Shown piece by piece: positions 33,760 through 43,069 of a stretch of 64,000 bases of DNA. Source of the DNA: VAZQ01 sp963758945 (lineage in GTDB: Bacteria > Pseudomonadota > Alphaproteobacteria > Rhizobiales > Xanthobacteraceae). Location of the stretch: the NCBI GenBank assembly GCA_963758945.1, contig CAVWXY010000009.1, forward strand, positions 62,001 through 126,000, read 5' to 3'. A program made the translations under genes and the position numbers. The first letter of the stretch is position 1. Each line of letters starts with the position of its first letter. The notes below the pieces were generated by a model, which was given only the letters and a program-made list of their open reading frames with translations, searched no databases and was not told where the DNA came from.

Positions 33760-34599
33760 CTACTGCGCCGCGTCCTTGGCGATCGCCCGTTCGTTGGCCG
33801 CAGTCTCGTCTTTGAGCGAGGCGGGGGGCGGCATGGCGATGACGTTGTAGCCGGAATCAACGAAGTGGACCTCGCCGGTGACGCCGGTCGAAAGGTCGGA
33901 CAGCAAATAGAGCGCGGCGCCGCCGATCTCGTCCAGCGTCACGCCGCGGCGCAGCGGCGAATGGCGCTGCTGGAAGGCGAACATCTGCCGCGCGTCGGTG
34001 ATGCCGGCGCCGGCAAGCGTACGGATCGGCCCGGCCGAGATAGCATTGACGCGAATGGCGGACGGCCCGAAATCGACGGCGAGATAGCGCACCGATGCTT
34101 CGAGCGCTGCTTTGGCGACTCCCATGACGTTGTAGTTGGGCATCGCGCGCTGGCCGCCATTATAGGTCAGCGTCAACATCGCACCGCCGGCCGGCATCAA
34201 CGCCGCGGCGCGTTTCGCCACTTCGGTGAAGGAGAAACAGGAGATGATCATGGTGCGCGTGAAATTTTCACGCGTAGTGTCGGCGTAACGGCCCCTGAGC
34301 TCGTTCTTGTCGGAAAAGGCGATGGCATGAACGAGGAAGTCGAGCGACCCCCATTTCTCCGCGATCGCGGTGAACGTGGCGTCGACCGAAGAGACCTGCT
34401 CGACGTCGCACGGCAGCAGCAGCGAAGCGCCGGCCGCCTCCGCCAGCGGCTTGACGCGTCGTCCCAGGGCCTCGCCCTGATAGGTGAAGGCGAGCGTCGC
34501 GCCTTGCGCGGCGAGCGTCCTAGCAATGCCCCACGCAATCGAGTGGTCGTTGGCGATTCCCATGACCAGCCCGCGCTTGCCCTGCATCAACGGCGTCAT
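33760..34599 (-). CDS. fabI: Enoyl-[acyl-carrier-protein] reductase (NADH) FabI
   Basis: 279 residues. SDR-family enoyl reductase of type II fatty-acid synthesis. The active-site pair Tyr156 and Lys163 (Y-x6-K in YNVMGVAK) and Tyr146 fall at the numbering of E. coli FabI. MGIANDHSIAWGIA is the cofactor loop. ATG 34599 chosen; a GTG five codons upstream is in frame. Last gene of a fabA-fabB-fabI set on the minus strand, 69 bases after fabB. Confidence 0.95.
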   Translation of the reverse strand: MTPLMQGKRGLVMGIANDHSIAWGIARTLAAQGATLAFTYQGEALGRRVKPLAEAAGASLLLPCDVEQVSSVDATFTAIAEKWGSLDFLVHAIAFSDKNELRGRYADTTRENFTRTMIISCFSFTEVAKRAAALMPAGGAMLTLTYNGGQRAMPNYNVMGVAKAALEASVRYLAVDFGPSAIRVNAISAGPIRTLAGAGITDARQMFAFQQRHSPLRRGVTLDEIGGAALYLLSDLSTGVTGEVHFVDSGYNVIAMPPPASLKDETAANERAIAKDAAQ

Positions 34600-34668
34600 C
34601 GCGCTCGAACCCACCCTATTGTGCCTCGCCCCGCTGCGAGGTATCGCGGCATGCGTCGTTGCGAACCT

Positions 34669-35886
34669 CTAAGCATCGACGTGCTTGAGCACGATCGAGG
34701 CGTTGGTGCCGCCGAAGCCGAACGAGTTCGACAACACGCAACCGAGCTTCACGTCATCGCGCCGTTCGCGCAGGATCGGCATATCGGCGAAAGCCGGATC
34801 GAGGGTCTCGATATTGGCGCTTTCGCAGATGAAGCCGCTGTTCATCATGAGCAGGCAATAGATCGCCTCCTGCGCCCCGGCGGCACCGAGCGAATGGCCG
34901 GTGAGCGATTTCGTCGCCGCGATCGGCGGACACTTGTCGCCGAACACCTCGCGGATCGCCTCGATTTCCTTGAGATCGCCGATCGGCGTCGAAGTCGCGT
35001 GCGGGTTGATGTAATCGACGGGGGCCTGCACGTCCTTCAGTGCCATCCGCATGCAGCGCACCGCGCCTTCGCCCGACGGAGCCACCATGTCGAAACCGTC
35101 GGAGGTGGCGCCGTAGCCGGCGACCTCGGCATAGATGCGGGAGCCGCGCGCCTTGGCATGCCCGAGCTCTTCCAGCACCACCACGCCGGCACCGCCGGCG
35201 ATGACGAAGCCGTCGCGATCGACATCGTAGGCGCGCGACGCCTTGCCCGGCGTCTGATTGAAGGCCGTCGACATTGCGCCCATGGCGTCGAACAGTACGG
35301 ACAGCGTCCAGTCGAGCTCCTCGCAGCCACCGGCGAAGATCACGTCCTGCTTGCCCATCTGGATGACTTCCGCCGCGTTGCCGATGCAATGGTTTGAGGT
35401 CGCGCAAGCCGACGAGATGGAGTAGCTGACGCCTTTGATCTTGAACCAGGTGGCGAGCGTCGCCGAAGCGGTGGACGACATCGCCTTGGGCACCGCGAAC
35501 GGACCCACGCGCTTCGGGCTCTTGTTGCGCGCGGTATCGGCGGCCTCGACGATCGCGCGCGTCGAAGGTCCGCCCGAGCCCATGATGATGCCGGTCCTTT
35601 CATTGGAGATTTCCCCTTCCTCAAGGCCGGCATCGCGGATTGCTTGCTCCATCGCGACATGATTCCAGGCGGCGCCCCCGCCCAGAAAGCGCATGGCGCG
35701 ACGATCGACCGCCTCTTCGGAGTTGAGGGTGGGCGCGCCATGGACCTGACAGCGAAAACCGAGTTCGGCATACTTGTCGGCACGCGAAATGCCCGACCTG
35801 GCCTCGCGCAGGCTCGCCAGAACCTCCTGGGTGTTGTTGCCGATGGATGAGACGATACCCATCCCGGTGACGACGACCCGCCTCAT
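34669..35886 (-). CDS. fabB: 3-oxoacyl-[acyl-carrier-protein] synthase I
   Basis: 405 residues. Condensing enzyme needed for unsaturated fatty-acid elongation. Catalytic triad Cys161 (SSACATSNHC), His296 (NPHATSTPIGD) and His331 (KSLTGHSLGAAG). The thiolase fold is complete from MRRVVVTGMGIVSSIGNN to NASIVLKHVDA. Paired with fabA 46 bases upstream, the usual arrangement for the FabA/FabB unsaturated-lipid branch. Confidence 0.96.
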   Translation of the reverse strand: MRRVVVTGMGIVSSIGNNTQEVLASLREARSGISRADKYAELGFRCQVHGAPTLNSEEAVDRRAMRFLGGGAAWNHVAMEQAIRDAGLEEGEISNERTGIIMGSGGPSTRAIVEAADTARNKSPKRVGPFAVPKAMSSTASATLATWFKIKGVSYSISSACATSNHCIGNAAEVIQMGKQDVIFAGGCEELDWTLSVLFDAMGAMSTAFNQTPGKASRAYDVDRDGFVIAGGAGVVVLEELGHAKARGSRIYAEVAGYGATSDGFDMVAPSGEGAVRCMRMALKDVQAPVDYINPHATSTPIGDLKEIEAIREVFGDKCPPIAATKSLTGHSLGAAGAQEAIYCLLMMNSGFICESANIETLDPAFADMPILRERRDDVKLGCVLSNSFGFGGTNASIVLKHVDA

Positions 35887-35932
35887 GAATGCCTCGTCCG
35901 CATCTTGACCGCAGGGGGCGGGGCCGCCGCCG

Positions 35933-36463
35933 TCAAACTCCGCTCGGCTGCATCACTTCGTCGCGGAAGAGACCGACCTTGAGATCCATGGCCCGGTAGA
36001 TGATCGATCCATCCGCAGACAGCCAGCCGTCGGCTATACCGAGCACGAGCTTGCTGCGCATGACCCGCTTGATGTCGATGCCGTAGACGACATTTTTGAC
36101 GGTTGGAAGCACCTGGCCGGAAAATTTCAACTCGCCGAGCCCGAGGGCGCGGCCCTTGCCGGGCGCCCCGAGCCACCCCAGGAAAAATCCGAGCAATTGC
36201 CACAGCGCATCGAGGCCGAGGCAGCCGGGCATGACCGGATCGCCTTTGAAATGGCAGGGAAAAAACCAAAGATCCGGCTTGAGCTCCAGCACCGCCCGAG
36301 CCAAGCCCTTGCCATATTCGCCGCCAGCCTCCGCGATCTCGGAGATCCGATCAAACATGAGCATGGGCGGCAGCGGCAGCTGGGCATTGCCCACGCCGAA
36401 CAGTTCGCCCCGCGCGCAGGCCAATAGATCGTCGTATCCGAAGCTGGTGCGCCGGTTCTCCAT
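35933..36463 (-). CDS. fabA: 3-hydroxydecanoyl-[ACP] dehydratase/isomerase FabA
   Basis: 176 residues. Hotdog-fold bifunctional dehydratase/isomerase introducing the cis double bond. Catalytic His71 and Asp85 in WFFPCHFKGDPVMPGCLGLDALWQL. First gene of the fab set and divergent from irr, sharing the 212-base region 36464-36675. This fabA-irr head-to-head arrangement is known in Bradyrhizobium and places lipid genes beside an iron regulator. Confidence 0.96.
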   Translation of the reverse strand: MENRRTSFGYDDLLACARGELFGVGNAQLPLPPMLMFDRISEIAEAGGEYGKGLARAVLELKPDLWFFPCHFKGDPVMPGCLGLDALWQLLGFFLGWLGAPGKGRALGLGELKFSGQVLPTVKNVVYGIDIKRVMRSKLVLGIADGWLSADGSIIYRAMDLKVGLFRDEVMQPSGV

Positions 36464-36675
36464 TCGCGTCCCTATAGTTGGCCGCCGGATCGGGCAAGAA
36501 GCCTGAAAGTCCTAACATAGGCGGTCCAAGGGGCAAAGCCAGCCGTCGCGCCGCGTTGAGTGCCGCCAGATTAGAATTGCCCCAGGGTTGTTGCGAGGGA
36601 GTTGCATCTTCGGAGCCGTATGTTACAAACGCAACAATCGTTGACGGCTAGCCAGTAGAAAGTTCAGGTGTGCCC

Positions 36676-37173
36676 ATGACAGCGTCGCGCACCATCGTTT
36701 TCGCCAACGCGGTCGAGAGCGACCGGACCGCGAATGCAGCCCTGCGTTCCACATTGACGGGTTGTCCGTGGCACGACGTCAAGTCGATGCTGCGCGACGT
36801 GGGCCTGCGCCCGACCCGGCAGCGCATGGCCCTCGGGTGGATCCTGTTTGGCAAGGGCGATCGGCATGTTACCGCCGAAATGCTGTACGAGGAGGCAACC
36901 AAGGCGAAGGTTCCGGTCTCCCTCGCCACCGTCTACAACACCCTGCACCAATTCACCGATGTCGGATTGTTGCGCCAAGTCGCGGTCGATGGCTCGAAGA
37001 CCTATTTCGATACCAACGTATCGCAGCACCATCACTTCTTCGTCGAGGGGGAGAACGACCTGCTCGACATTCCCGATGCCGACGTGGTGGTTGGCAAGAC
37101 GCCGGTCCCGCCGGAAGGCTACGAGGTCGCGCGCATCGACGTGGTCGTTCGCCTGCGCCGCAAAGGGCGCTGA
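36676..37173 (+). CDS. irr: Iron response regulator Irr (Fur family, heme-responsive)
   Basis: 165 residues. Fur-like fold with the DNA-binding region LRPTRQRMALGWILFG and VSLATVYNTLHQFTDVG. Both features of Bradyrhizobium-type Irr are present: the heme regulatory motif Cys30-Pro31 in GCPWHDV and the second heme/metal site HHH at 118-120. Irr represses or activates heme and iron genes and is degraded when heme is abundant. ATG 36676 follows AGG by seven bases; a GTG two codons upstream is an alternative. The upstream region has several GTTGC/GCAAC words and a TTAGAATTG resembling half an iron-control element, not firm enough to call. Confidence 0.95.
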   Translation: MTASRTIVFANAVESDRTANAALRSTLTGCPWHDVKSMLRDVGLRPTRQRMALGWILFGKGDRHVTAEMLYEEATKAKVPVSLATVYNTLHQFTDVGLLRQVAVDGSKTYFDTNVSQHHHFFVEGENDLLDIPDADVVVGKTPVPPEGYEVARIDVVVRLRRKGR

Positions 37174-37311
37174 GCGCTTCTCAAAGCTTTGATGCAGTAT
37201 CGCGGGCGGCCCGCGCCGTGACCGCATGCTGCCCGACACACCACGGCGGTGCGCAAGTCGGGCGAAAGAGTTGGGGCTGCCGTTCCGTTTCCTGCCGCCG
37301 CCGCGGGCGGG

Positions 37312-37854
37312 CTACTCCACCTTTTCGTTCGGGTAGACGCCCCACAGCTGTTCCTGCACGGTCCAGCCGTCGAAGCCGGCCCCGGCGATGCGGCACCAGC
37401 TTCCGGTGCAACGCTTGACCGAAGCGAGCACGCCCGCCTGCAGTCGCGCCACCACTGAGCCGTTGCTGTCGGCTCTGTCGTAGAGCGGCACCAGCTGCGT
37501 CTTGTCCTTGGGCATGACCACGGCCGTGCGCCGTCCTGACAACAACGAATGGTAAACCCAACCCTCGGATCCTTCCCAGTCGCGAATACGCCGCCAATTA
37601 TCGGACTCCGCCGTGATCTCCACCGGCAAGCCCGCGCGGGTATAGACGAAAGTCACCTCGTGGTCGCGGGTCGGTCCGGCGCGCACGTTGACGCGATCAG
37701 GCTTGAGGCTGACGAAACGCGGTATCGGCAATCCGCTCTTAGGACCGACGGCGCTTTCTGCCGCCGCGCTGGCCGGGGAGGCACAAGCGACCGCGGCCGT
37801 CATGACGAGCATCCACAAACGCCCAGCGATCGGAGATCTGCGCTTCGAATTCAT
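37312..37854 (-). CDS. Secreted SH3-domain protein
   Basis: 180 residues. An N-terminal signal peptide (RLWMLVMTAAVACASPASA, cleavage after ASA) is followed by two bacterial SH3-like segments: VSLKPDRVNVRAGPTRDHEVTFVY and the region around PLYDRADSNGSVVARLQAGV, with the Trp-rich GSWCRIAGAGFDGWTVQEQLWGVYP end. Such periplasmic SH3 proteins are thought to bind cell wall. ATG 37854 is chosen because the signal peptide begins there. Convergent with irr across 138 bases with no clear terminator. Confidence 0.82.
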   Translation of the reverse strand: MNSKRRSPIAGRLWMLVMTAAVACASPASAAAESAVGPKSGLPIPRFVSLKPDRVNVRAGPTRDHEVTFVYTRAGLPVEITAESDNWRRIRDWEGSEGWVYHSLLSGRRTAVVMPKDKTQLVPLYDRADSNGSVVARLQAGVLASVKRCTGSWCRIAGAGFDGWTVQEQLWGVYPNEKVE

Positions 37855-38093
37855 CCGTGCACGGCGCCGGAACAAAGCGGTGTGGCGATCGAGCCGCAGC
37901 AGCGGCCCTTGCGGTGGCTGCGGCGCGGACGCTTGTCTTCGCACCTCCATCTGTTACAGAGGATATCTGTCACAGAGGGGCGTGCGACCCCGCCCGCGTC
38001 GAAAGGGACGCCAGTGTCGGGCACGGTGGTTAAGGAGACCTGAACGGAGGAGCGCACCCCTTCGCGGGTCGCGGGCTGGCGAGGGTCGAACCC

Positions 38094-39095
38094 ATGGCGA
38101 ACCGCAAAAAGCCGCTGGTCGTCGTCACGCGCAAGCTTCCGGACAGCGTCGAGACTCGCATGCGGGAGCTCTTCGACGCCCAACTCAATCTCGATGACAG
38201 ACCGATGACCCAGGCGGAACTAGCCGAAACGGTGAAAATCGCCGACGTGCTGGTCCCCACCGTGACCGACCGTATCGACGCGTCGGTGCTCAGCAAGGCG
38301 GGCGACAAGCTCAAGCTGATCGCCAATTACGGCAACGGCGTCGATCATATCGACGTGGCGACCGCGCTCAGCCGCGGCATCACTGTCACCAACACGCCCG
38401 GCGTGCTCACCGAGGATACCGCGGACATGACGATGGCGCTCGTTCTCGCCGTGCCGCGCCGCCTCGCCGAAGGCGCCGCGGTGCTGAGCGAGGATAAGCC
38501 GTGGAACGGTTGGTCGCCGACCTGGATGCTCGGCCACCGCATCTGGGGCAAACGCCTGGGCATCATCGGGATGGGGCGGATCGGCCAGGCGGTGGCGCGC
38601 CGCGCGCGCGCCTTCGGCCTGCAGATCCACTACCACAACCGCCGGCGGGCTCCGGCGAAAGTCGAGGAGGAGCTCGGCGCGACCTATTGGGAGAGTCTCG
38701 ATCAGATGCTGGCCCGCATGGACATCATCTCGGTCAACTGCCCGCACACGCCGGCGACCTATCATTTGCTGTCGGCGCGCCGCCTCAAGCTCATTCGCCC
38801 GCAGGCCTATATCGTCAATACCGCGCGCGGCGAGGTGATCGACGAGAACGCGCTGGCGCGGTTGATCGGGTCGGGCGATATAGCGGGCGCAGGCCTCGAC
38901 GTCTTCGAGCACGAGCCGGCGGTGAACCCGAAGCTGGTCAAACTCGCGCGTATGGGAAAGGTGGTGCTGCTGCCGCACATGGGTTCGGCGACGCTCGAAG
39001 GCCGCGTCGACATGGGCGAAAAGGTCATTGTGAACATCAAGACCTTCCTCGACGGGCACCGCCCCCCGGACCGCGTGCTGCCTTCGATGCTGTGA
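38094..39095 (+). CDS. D-isomer-specific 2-hydroxyacid dehydrogenase (glyoxylate/hydroxypyruvate reductase-like)
   Basis: 333 residues. NAD-binding loop GMGRIGQAVARRARAFG. Active-site Arg in NTARGEVIDE, Glu in DVFEHEP and His in LLPHMGSATLEGR, the family triad. Closest in pattern to glyoxylate reductase (GyaR-type). Divergent from the SH3 gene with a 239-base spacer from that gene's start. The precise substrate cannot be fixed from sequence. Confidence 0.9.
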   Translation: MANRKKPLVVVTRKLPDSVETRMRELFDAQLNLDDRPMTQAELAETVKIADVLVPTVTDRIDASVLSKAGDKLKLIANYGNGVDHIDVATALSRGITVTNTPGVLTEDTADMTMALVLAVPRRLAEGAAVLSEDKPWNGWSPTWMLGHRIWGKRLGIIGMGRIGQAVARRARAFGLQIHYHNRRRAPAKVEEELGATYWESLDQMLARMDIISVNCPHTPATYHLLSARRLKLIRPQAYIVNTARGEVIDENALARLIGSGDIAGAGLDVFEHEPAVNPKLVKLARMGKVVLLPHMGSATLEGRVDMGEKVIVNIKTFLDGHRPPDRVLPSML

Positions 39096-39158
39096 CGCCT
39101 GCCGGCGCGTTGCGCTTTGCCGTATCATGAAGCCACCCTCTCACAGGGAGAGCTGCCA

Positions 39159-39512
39159 ATGCGTGCTTCGTTCGTGGCCGCCATGGCCGTAGTTGCGATG
39201 ACCGCGCCCGCTCTTGCCGCCGTGCTCACCCCAAGTGAAATCCAGGCAACCTTTTTCACCGGTCAAGCCTTTACCTCGTCGACGCCAGCGAATGTCAAAT
39301 TCAAGATGGTCTTCATGACCGACGGCAAGATCACACGTGAGCCGGTCGGCACCGCCGGCACCAAGGGTGAAGGCACCTGGAAGCTCACCAAGGACGGTTT
39401 CTGCACCACCTGGAAGGGCTCCAAGCCCAATTGCTTCCGTATTCTCACCGCCGGCGAGAACAAATGGTCGGTGACGAAGGGAACGACAGTGGTCGCGACC
39501 TGGACGAAGTAA
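39159..39512 (+). CDS. Small secreted protein of unknown function
   Basis: 117 residues. Signal peptide MRASFVAAMAVVAMTAPALA, mature part about 97 residues with a Thr/Lys-rich beta-strand pattern (FKMVFMTDGKITREP, GEGTWKLTKDGFCTTW) and two cysteines, CTTWKGSKPNC, that could form a disulfide. I recognise it only as a short periplasmic protein type seen in Bradyrhizobium-group genomes. GGGAGAG lies seven bases before the chosen ATG, which decides against the upstream in-frame start at 39117. Confidence 0.75.
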   Translation: MRASFVAAMAVVAMTAPALAAVLTPSEIQATFFTGQAFTSSTPANVKFKMVFMTDGKITREPVGTAGTKGEGTWKLTKDGFCTTWKGSKPNCFRILTAGENKWSVTKGTTVVATWTK

Positions 39513-39579
39513 GGTCCCCGGCCGGCGAAAACGCACGACTGCGCACGGAAGTCTCCACGCTTGAGCAGGGCGTCACCCG

Positions 39580-40395
39580 TCAGTCCTCGGGGCTCCACCG
39601 GCCGTCTTTCAAGTCCCGGATCGTCGGGCACTCACCCGACAATGGATTGGCGGGGTCCCACCCGTAGTGCAGCGTCTCGAAGCGCATGGAGTGGGCGTCG
39701 AACATGACGAGCCGGCCCACTAGGCCCTCGCCGAAGCCGACGATCTCGCGGATGACCTCGAGCGCCATCAGCGAACCGAGCACGCCGGTGAGCGCGCCGA
39801 GAATGCCGGCCTCCGCGCAAGCGGGAACGGTGCCCGGCGGCGGCGGCTCGGGAAACAGGCAGCGGTAGGTCGGGTTGGGCGTTCCGTCCGGCGCGGTCTC
39901 GTGGGCACGGATAGTGGTGAGCGTGCCGTCGAAAATGCCGACGGCGGCAGTGACCAGCGGCTTCCGCGCAAAGAAGCAGGCATCCGAAACGAGATAGCGG
40001 GTGGCAAAATTGTCGGAGCCGTCGGCGATGATGTCGTAGCGGCCAACCAGATCGAGCGCGTTGTCGGCGACGAGCCGTGACGCATGCATCTCGACCGCGA
40101 CATGCGGATTGAGCCGGCGGATGGCCGCCGCCGCGCTCTCCACTTTGGGCATGCCGATTTCCGGCGTGCCGTGGATCACTTGACGCTGCAGATTCGACAG
40201 CGCGACCGCGTCGTCGTCGATGACCCCGAGCGCGCCGACGCCGGCGGCGGCCAGGTAGAGCAACGCCGGGGCGCCCAGCCCGCCGGCGCCGACGACCAGC
40301 ACGCGCGCGCGCTTGAGCGCTTGCTGCCCCGGTCCGCCGACCTCGCGCAGGACGATGTGGCGGGCGTAACGTTCGAGCTCCTGGGAACTGAGCAT
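39580..40395 (-). CDS. MoeB/ThiF/HesA-family E1-like adenylyltransferase
   Basis: 271 residues. Adenylates the C-terminal Gly of a ubiquitin-like sulfur carrier (MoaD or ThiS). Rossmann ATP site VLVVGAGGLGAPAL, conserved SNLQRQVIH, DGSDNFATRY, and VPACAEAGILGALTGVLGSL. The zinc ligands usual in MoeB/ThiF look half lost: TYRCLFPE has Thr where the first Cys is expected, and the tail ends ECPTI rather than CPxC. No moaD, moaE or thiS is near, so I leave the symbol blank. Confidence 0.85.
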   Translation of the reverse strand: MLSSQELERYARHIVLREVGGPGQQALKRARVLVVGAGGLGAPALLYLAAAGVGALGVIDDDAVALSNLQRQVIHGTPEIGMPKVESAAAAIRRLNPHVAVEMHASRLVADNALDLVGRYDIIADGSDNFATRYLVSDACFFARKPLVTAAVGIFDGTLTTIRAHETAPDGTPNPTYRCLFPEPPPPGTVPACAEAGILGALTGVLGSLMALEVIREIVGFGEGLVGRLVMFDAHSMRFETLHYGWDPANPLSGECPTIRDLKDGRWSPED

Positions 40396-40575
40396 GGGCG
40401 GGTCCTCGTCGGTCCTATCATCGGCATGCGGAGCCGCTTTGCAACGTCACGGTTCAGCGCCTCGCAGTTGGTTTGACCGTCCGCTTCGAGGGCGGAGGGT
40501 GCGGCACGTCGGCGTTGGCGCTCATCGAGCGATCCGCTAGTTTTGCACGGGGTGGCTTGGCGCGCAGGAACTCTC

Positions 40576-42051
40576 ATGCGGCCGATCGCAGGTGCAGTTG
40601 TTGCTCTGCTGCTGACGGCGCTGCCGGCGCCGGCACGGAACGACGGCGGCGATCCTCGGGCGGGCGCCACGGCGATGCCACCCGCGCCCAGCACCGGATC
40701 CCGTAACAACCGGCAGGCGAGAGCCCCCGCACAGGTGCCCGCGCCCGCACCGCCGACCGACACAGGCGCAGGTCGTTTCACCGCCGCGCGAAAGCGGGCG
40801 CCGACGACGCCGGCGCCTCCGCGCGACGCTCTGCCGCTGGCCGAACGCGTCGCCATCCAATTCGATCTCGCCTGGAGCGGAGACTACAACGGCTTGGTCG
40901 ATGGCGAGCCCAACGAGAAGACCACCGCCGCGATCAAGGCCTTCCAGCGCGATCGCAAGTTCAAGGAAACCGGCGTACTCAGTACACAGGAGCGTGCGCT
41001 GCTCGCCGCCGAGGCGAAGACGAAGCAGGCCCAGGTCGGCTGGCGCATGGTGGACGATCCGGTCAGCGGCGCGCGCATCGGGCTGCCGACCAAGCAGGTG
41101 CCGAACAGGAGCCGGAGCCGCACCGGCACCCGCTGGTCCTCGGCGCAGGGTCAGATCCAGGTCGAGACGTTCAAGATCAGGGGGCCGGGGACGACCCTGG
41201 CCGCCGTCTACGAGCAACAGAAGAACGAGCCGGCGACGCGCAGGCTCGAGGTCAACCTGTTGCGGCCGGATTTCTTCATCCTGTCGGGCATGCAGAATCT
41301 GAAGAGGTTCTACGTGCGCGCCGAGATCAAGGACGGCGAAGTGCGTGGCATGGGCGTGCTCTATGACCAGGCGACCGAACCGATCATGGATCCGGTCGTG
41401 GTCGTGATGTCGAGCGTGTTCGTGCCGTTCCCGGGCGCCGCCGGCTTCGCCGGCATCGCACAGATCGGTCCGCCGGCAAGGCGCAAGGTGGAGTACGGCA
41501 CCGGCATCGTGGTGAGCGCGGCCGGCCACATCCTCACCGATCGCCAGGTAACCGATGGCTGCAACGTGATCGTCGTGGGCGGATACGGCGACGCCGAATG
41601 GCAGGCGCAAGATAAGGGCGCCGACCTCGCGCTCTTGCGGGTCTACGGCACGCCTGCTCTCGTGCCTGCGGGCTTCGGCGGCGATGCCCCCCAAGGCCCC
41701 CTCATGCTCGTCGGCATCGCCGATCCACAAGATCAGGAAGGCGGCGGCGCGATCTCGACGGCGGCAGCGACGCTCGAGGGAGGTGCGCTGGAGCCCGCAC
41801 CGCGACCCGGCTTCTCCGGCGGCGCCGCACTCGACCGGCAGGGGCGCTTCGTCGGCATGGTGGGGCTCAAGCCGTCGATGATGACGGCGGCTATCGGCGC
41901 GGCAAGCGCGCAGCCGCAAGCCACGCTGGTGCCCGCTCCGATCATCCGCGCCTTCCTCGATGCCCAGGGCCTTGCGCTTACGGCACCAGGGCGCGGCAGC
42001 CCCGATGCCGCCAAGGCGTCGCTTGTACGGGTGATTTGCGTGCGCAAATGA
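40576..42051 (+). CDS. Secreted trypsin-like protein with peptidoglycan-binding domain, catalytic His missing
   Basis: 491 residues. Signal peptide MRPIAGAVVALLLTALPAPA, a Pro/Ala-rich linker, a peptidoglycan-binding-1 domain (about 85-145: LAERVAIQFDLAWSGDYNG, TTAAIKAFQRD), and a C-terminal trypsin-like domain from about 315 (YGTGIVVSAAGHILTDRQV). Asp (DKGADLALL) and Ser (GFSGGAAL) motifs are present. Where active DegP-like enzymes have the catalytic His (TNxHV) this protein has TDRQV, so it is probably a non-catalytic fold anchored to the wall. An extra 11 residues upstream (ATG 40543) are ignored in favour of the signal peptide. Confidence 0.82.
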   Translation: MRPIAGAVVALLLTALPAPARNDGGDPRAGATAMPPAPSTGSRNNRQARAPAQVPAPAPPTDTGAGRFTAARKRAPTTPAPPRDALPLAERVAIQFDLAWSGDYNGLVDGEPNEKTTAAIKAFQRDRKFKETGVLSTQERALLAAEAKTKQAQVGWRMVDDPVSGARIGLPTKQVPNRSRSRTGTRWSSAQGQIQVETFKIRGPGTTLAAVYEQQKNEPATRRLEVNLLRPDFFILSGMQNLKRFYVRAEIKDGEVRGMGVLYDQATEPIMDPVVVVMSSVFVPFPGAAGFAGIAQIGPPARRKVEYGTGIVVSAAGHILTDRQVTDGCNVIVVGGYGDAEWQAQDKGADLALLRVYGTPALVPAGFGGDAPQGPLMLVGIADPQDQEGGGAISTAAATLEGGALEPAPRPGFSGGAALDRQGRFVGMVGLKPSMMTAAIGAASAQPQATLVPAPIIRAFLDAQGLALTAPGRGSPDAAKASLVRVICVRK

Positions 42052-42062
42052 CGCGCGCCCCG

Positions 42063-42836
42063 TCATTCGTTCCTGAACTTCGGCGCTCGCTTCTCGACGA
42101 AGGCGGCCATGCCTTCCTTCTGGTCTTTGGTGGCGAACAGCGCATGGAAGACGCGCCGCTCGAAGCGCACGCCCTCGGCGAGCGAGGTCTCGAAGCTGCG
42201 GTTGACCGCCTCCTTCGCTACCAGCACCGAGGGCAGCGACATCGCGGCGATCGTCTCTGCAGCCTTCATGGTCTCGTCCATCAGCTTGGCGGCCGGCACG
42301 ACGCGGGCGACGAGACCCGAACGCTCGGCTTCGGCAGCGTTCATCACGCGCCCCGTCAAGATCAAGTCCATCGCCTTCGCCTTGCCGACCGCACGGGTGA
42401 GGCGCTGCGTTCCACCTATGCCCGGAATGACTCCGAGCTTGATTTCGGGTTGGCCGAATTTGGCGTTGTCGGCAGCAATGATGAGATCGCAGATCATCGC
42501 GAGCTCGCAGCCGCCGCCGAGCGCGAAGCCTGCGACCGCGGCGATGACGGGTTTGCGCACGCGCGCGAGCCGCTCGTAATCGGCGGCGTAGTCGTCGCTG
42601 AAAATATCAACGTACGACTTGTCGGCCATCTCCTTGATGTCCGCGCCGGCCGCGAACGCCTTGTCGGAGCCCGTGATGACGATGCAGCCGATACCAGCAT
42701 CGGCATCGAAGGCTTCCGCCGCGGCAAGAAGCTCGCTTTTGAGCGTGGCGTTGAGGGCATTCAGGGCCTGCGGCCGGTTGAGTCGGATGACGCCGACGCG
42801 GCCGTGGGTTTCGACAAGGATGGTCTCAGTGCTCAT
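42063..42836 (-). CDS. Enoyl-CoA hydratase
   Basis: 257 residues. Crotonase fold: LNRPQALNALN, oxyanion-hole AAGADIKEM and GGGCELAMICDLIIAADNAKFGQPEI-type segment with both catalytic Glu positions (GGGCE and QPE). The length and pattern fit the short-chain enoyl-CoA hydratase that in related genomes sits next to mutM. ATG 42836 has AGGGAGA upstream; the longer open frame to 42959 is ignored. Here two broken gene fragments separate it from mutM. Confidence 0.92.
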   Translation of the reverse strand: MSTETILVETHGRVGVIRLNRPQALNALNATLKSELLAAAEAFDADAGIGCIVITGSDKAFAAGADIKEMADKSYVDIFSDDYAADYERLARVRKPVIAAVAGFALGGGCELAMICDLIIAADNAKFGQPEIKLGVIPGIGGTQRLTRAVGKAKAMDLILTGRVMNAAEAERSGLVARVVPAAKLMDETMKAAETIAAMSLPSVLVAKEAVNRSFETSLAEGVRFERRVFHALFATKDQKEGMAAFVEKRAPKFRNE

Positions 42837-43069
42837 GGCTCTCCCTGTGATCGTCTGTCGGTCTGCCATGCTGTCATGGCATGCCTCGCTGCGAAAGTCC
42901 GTGTAAGATAACATCGCGATGTCGACTTCAAGCGGACAACACTCACAGGCTTGAAGCATGGGGGGCGACGAGATGGCGCGGCTCGCTGCGCTCGCGCTGA
43001 CGCTCGCGGCAGCGAGCGACGCCTGCGACTGGCGGCGCTGGGGGAAACCGTCAGAGGGCTGGGTCGCAC

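Noticed and set aside
33688..35397. 569-codon plus-strand open frame
   Set aside because: Antisense shadow of fabI and fabB, whose catalytic residues are all intact on the other strand.
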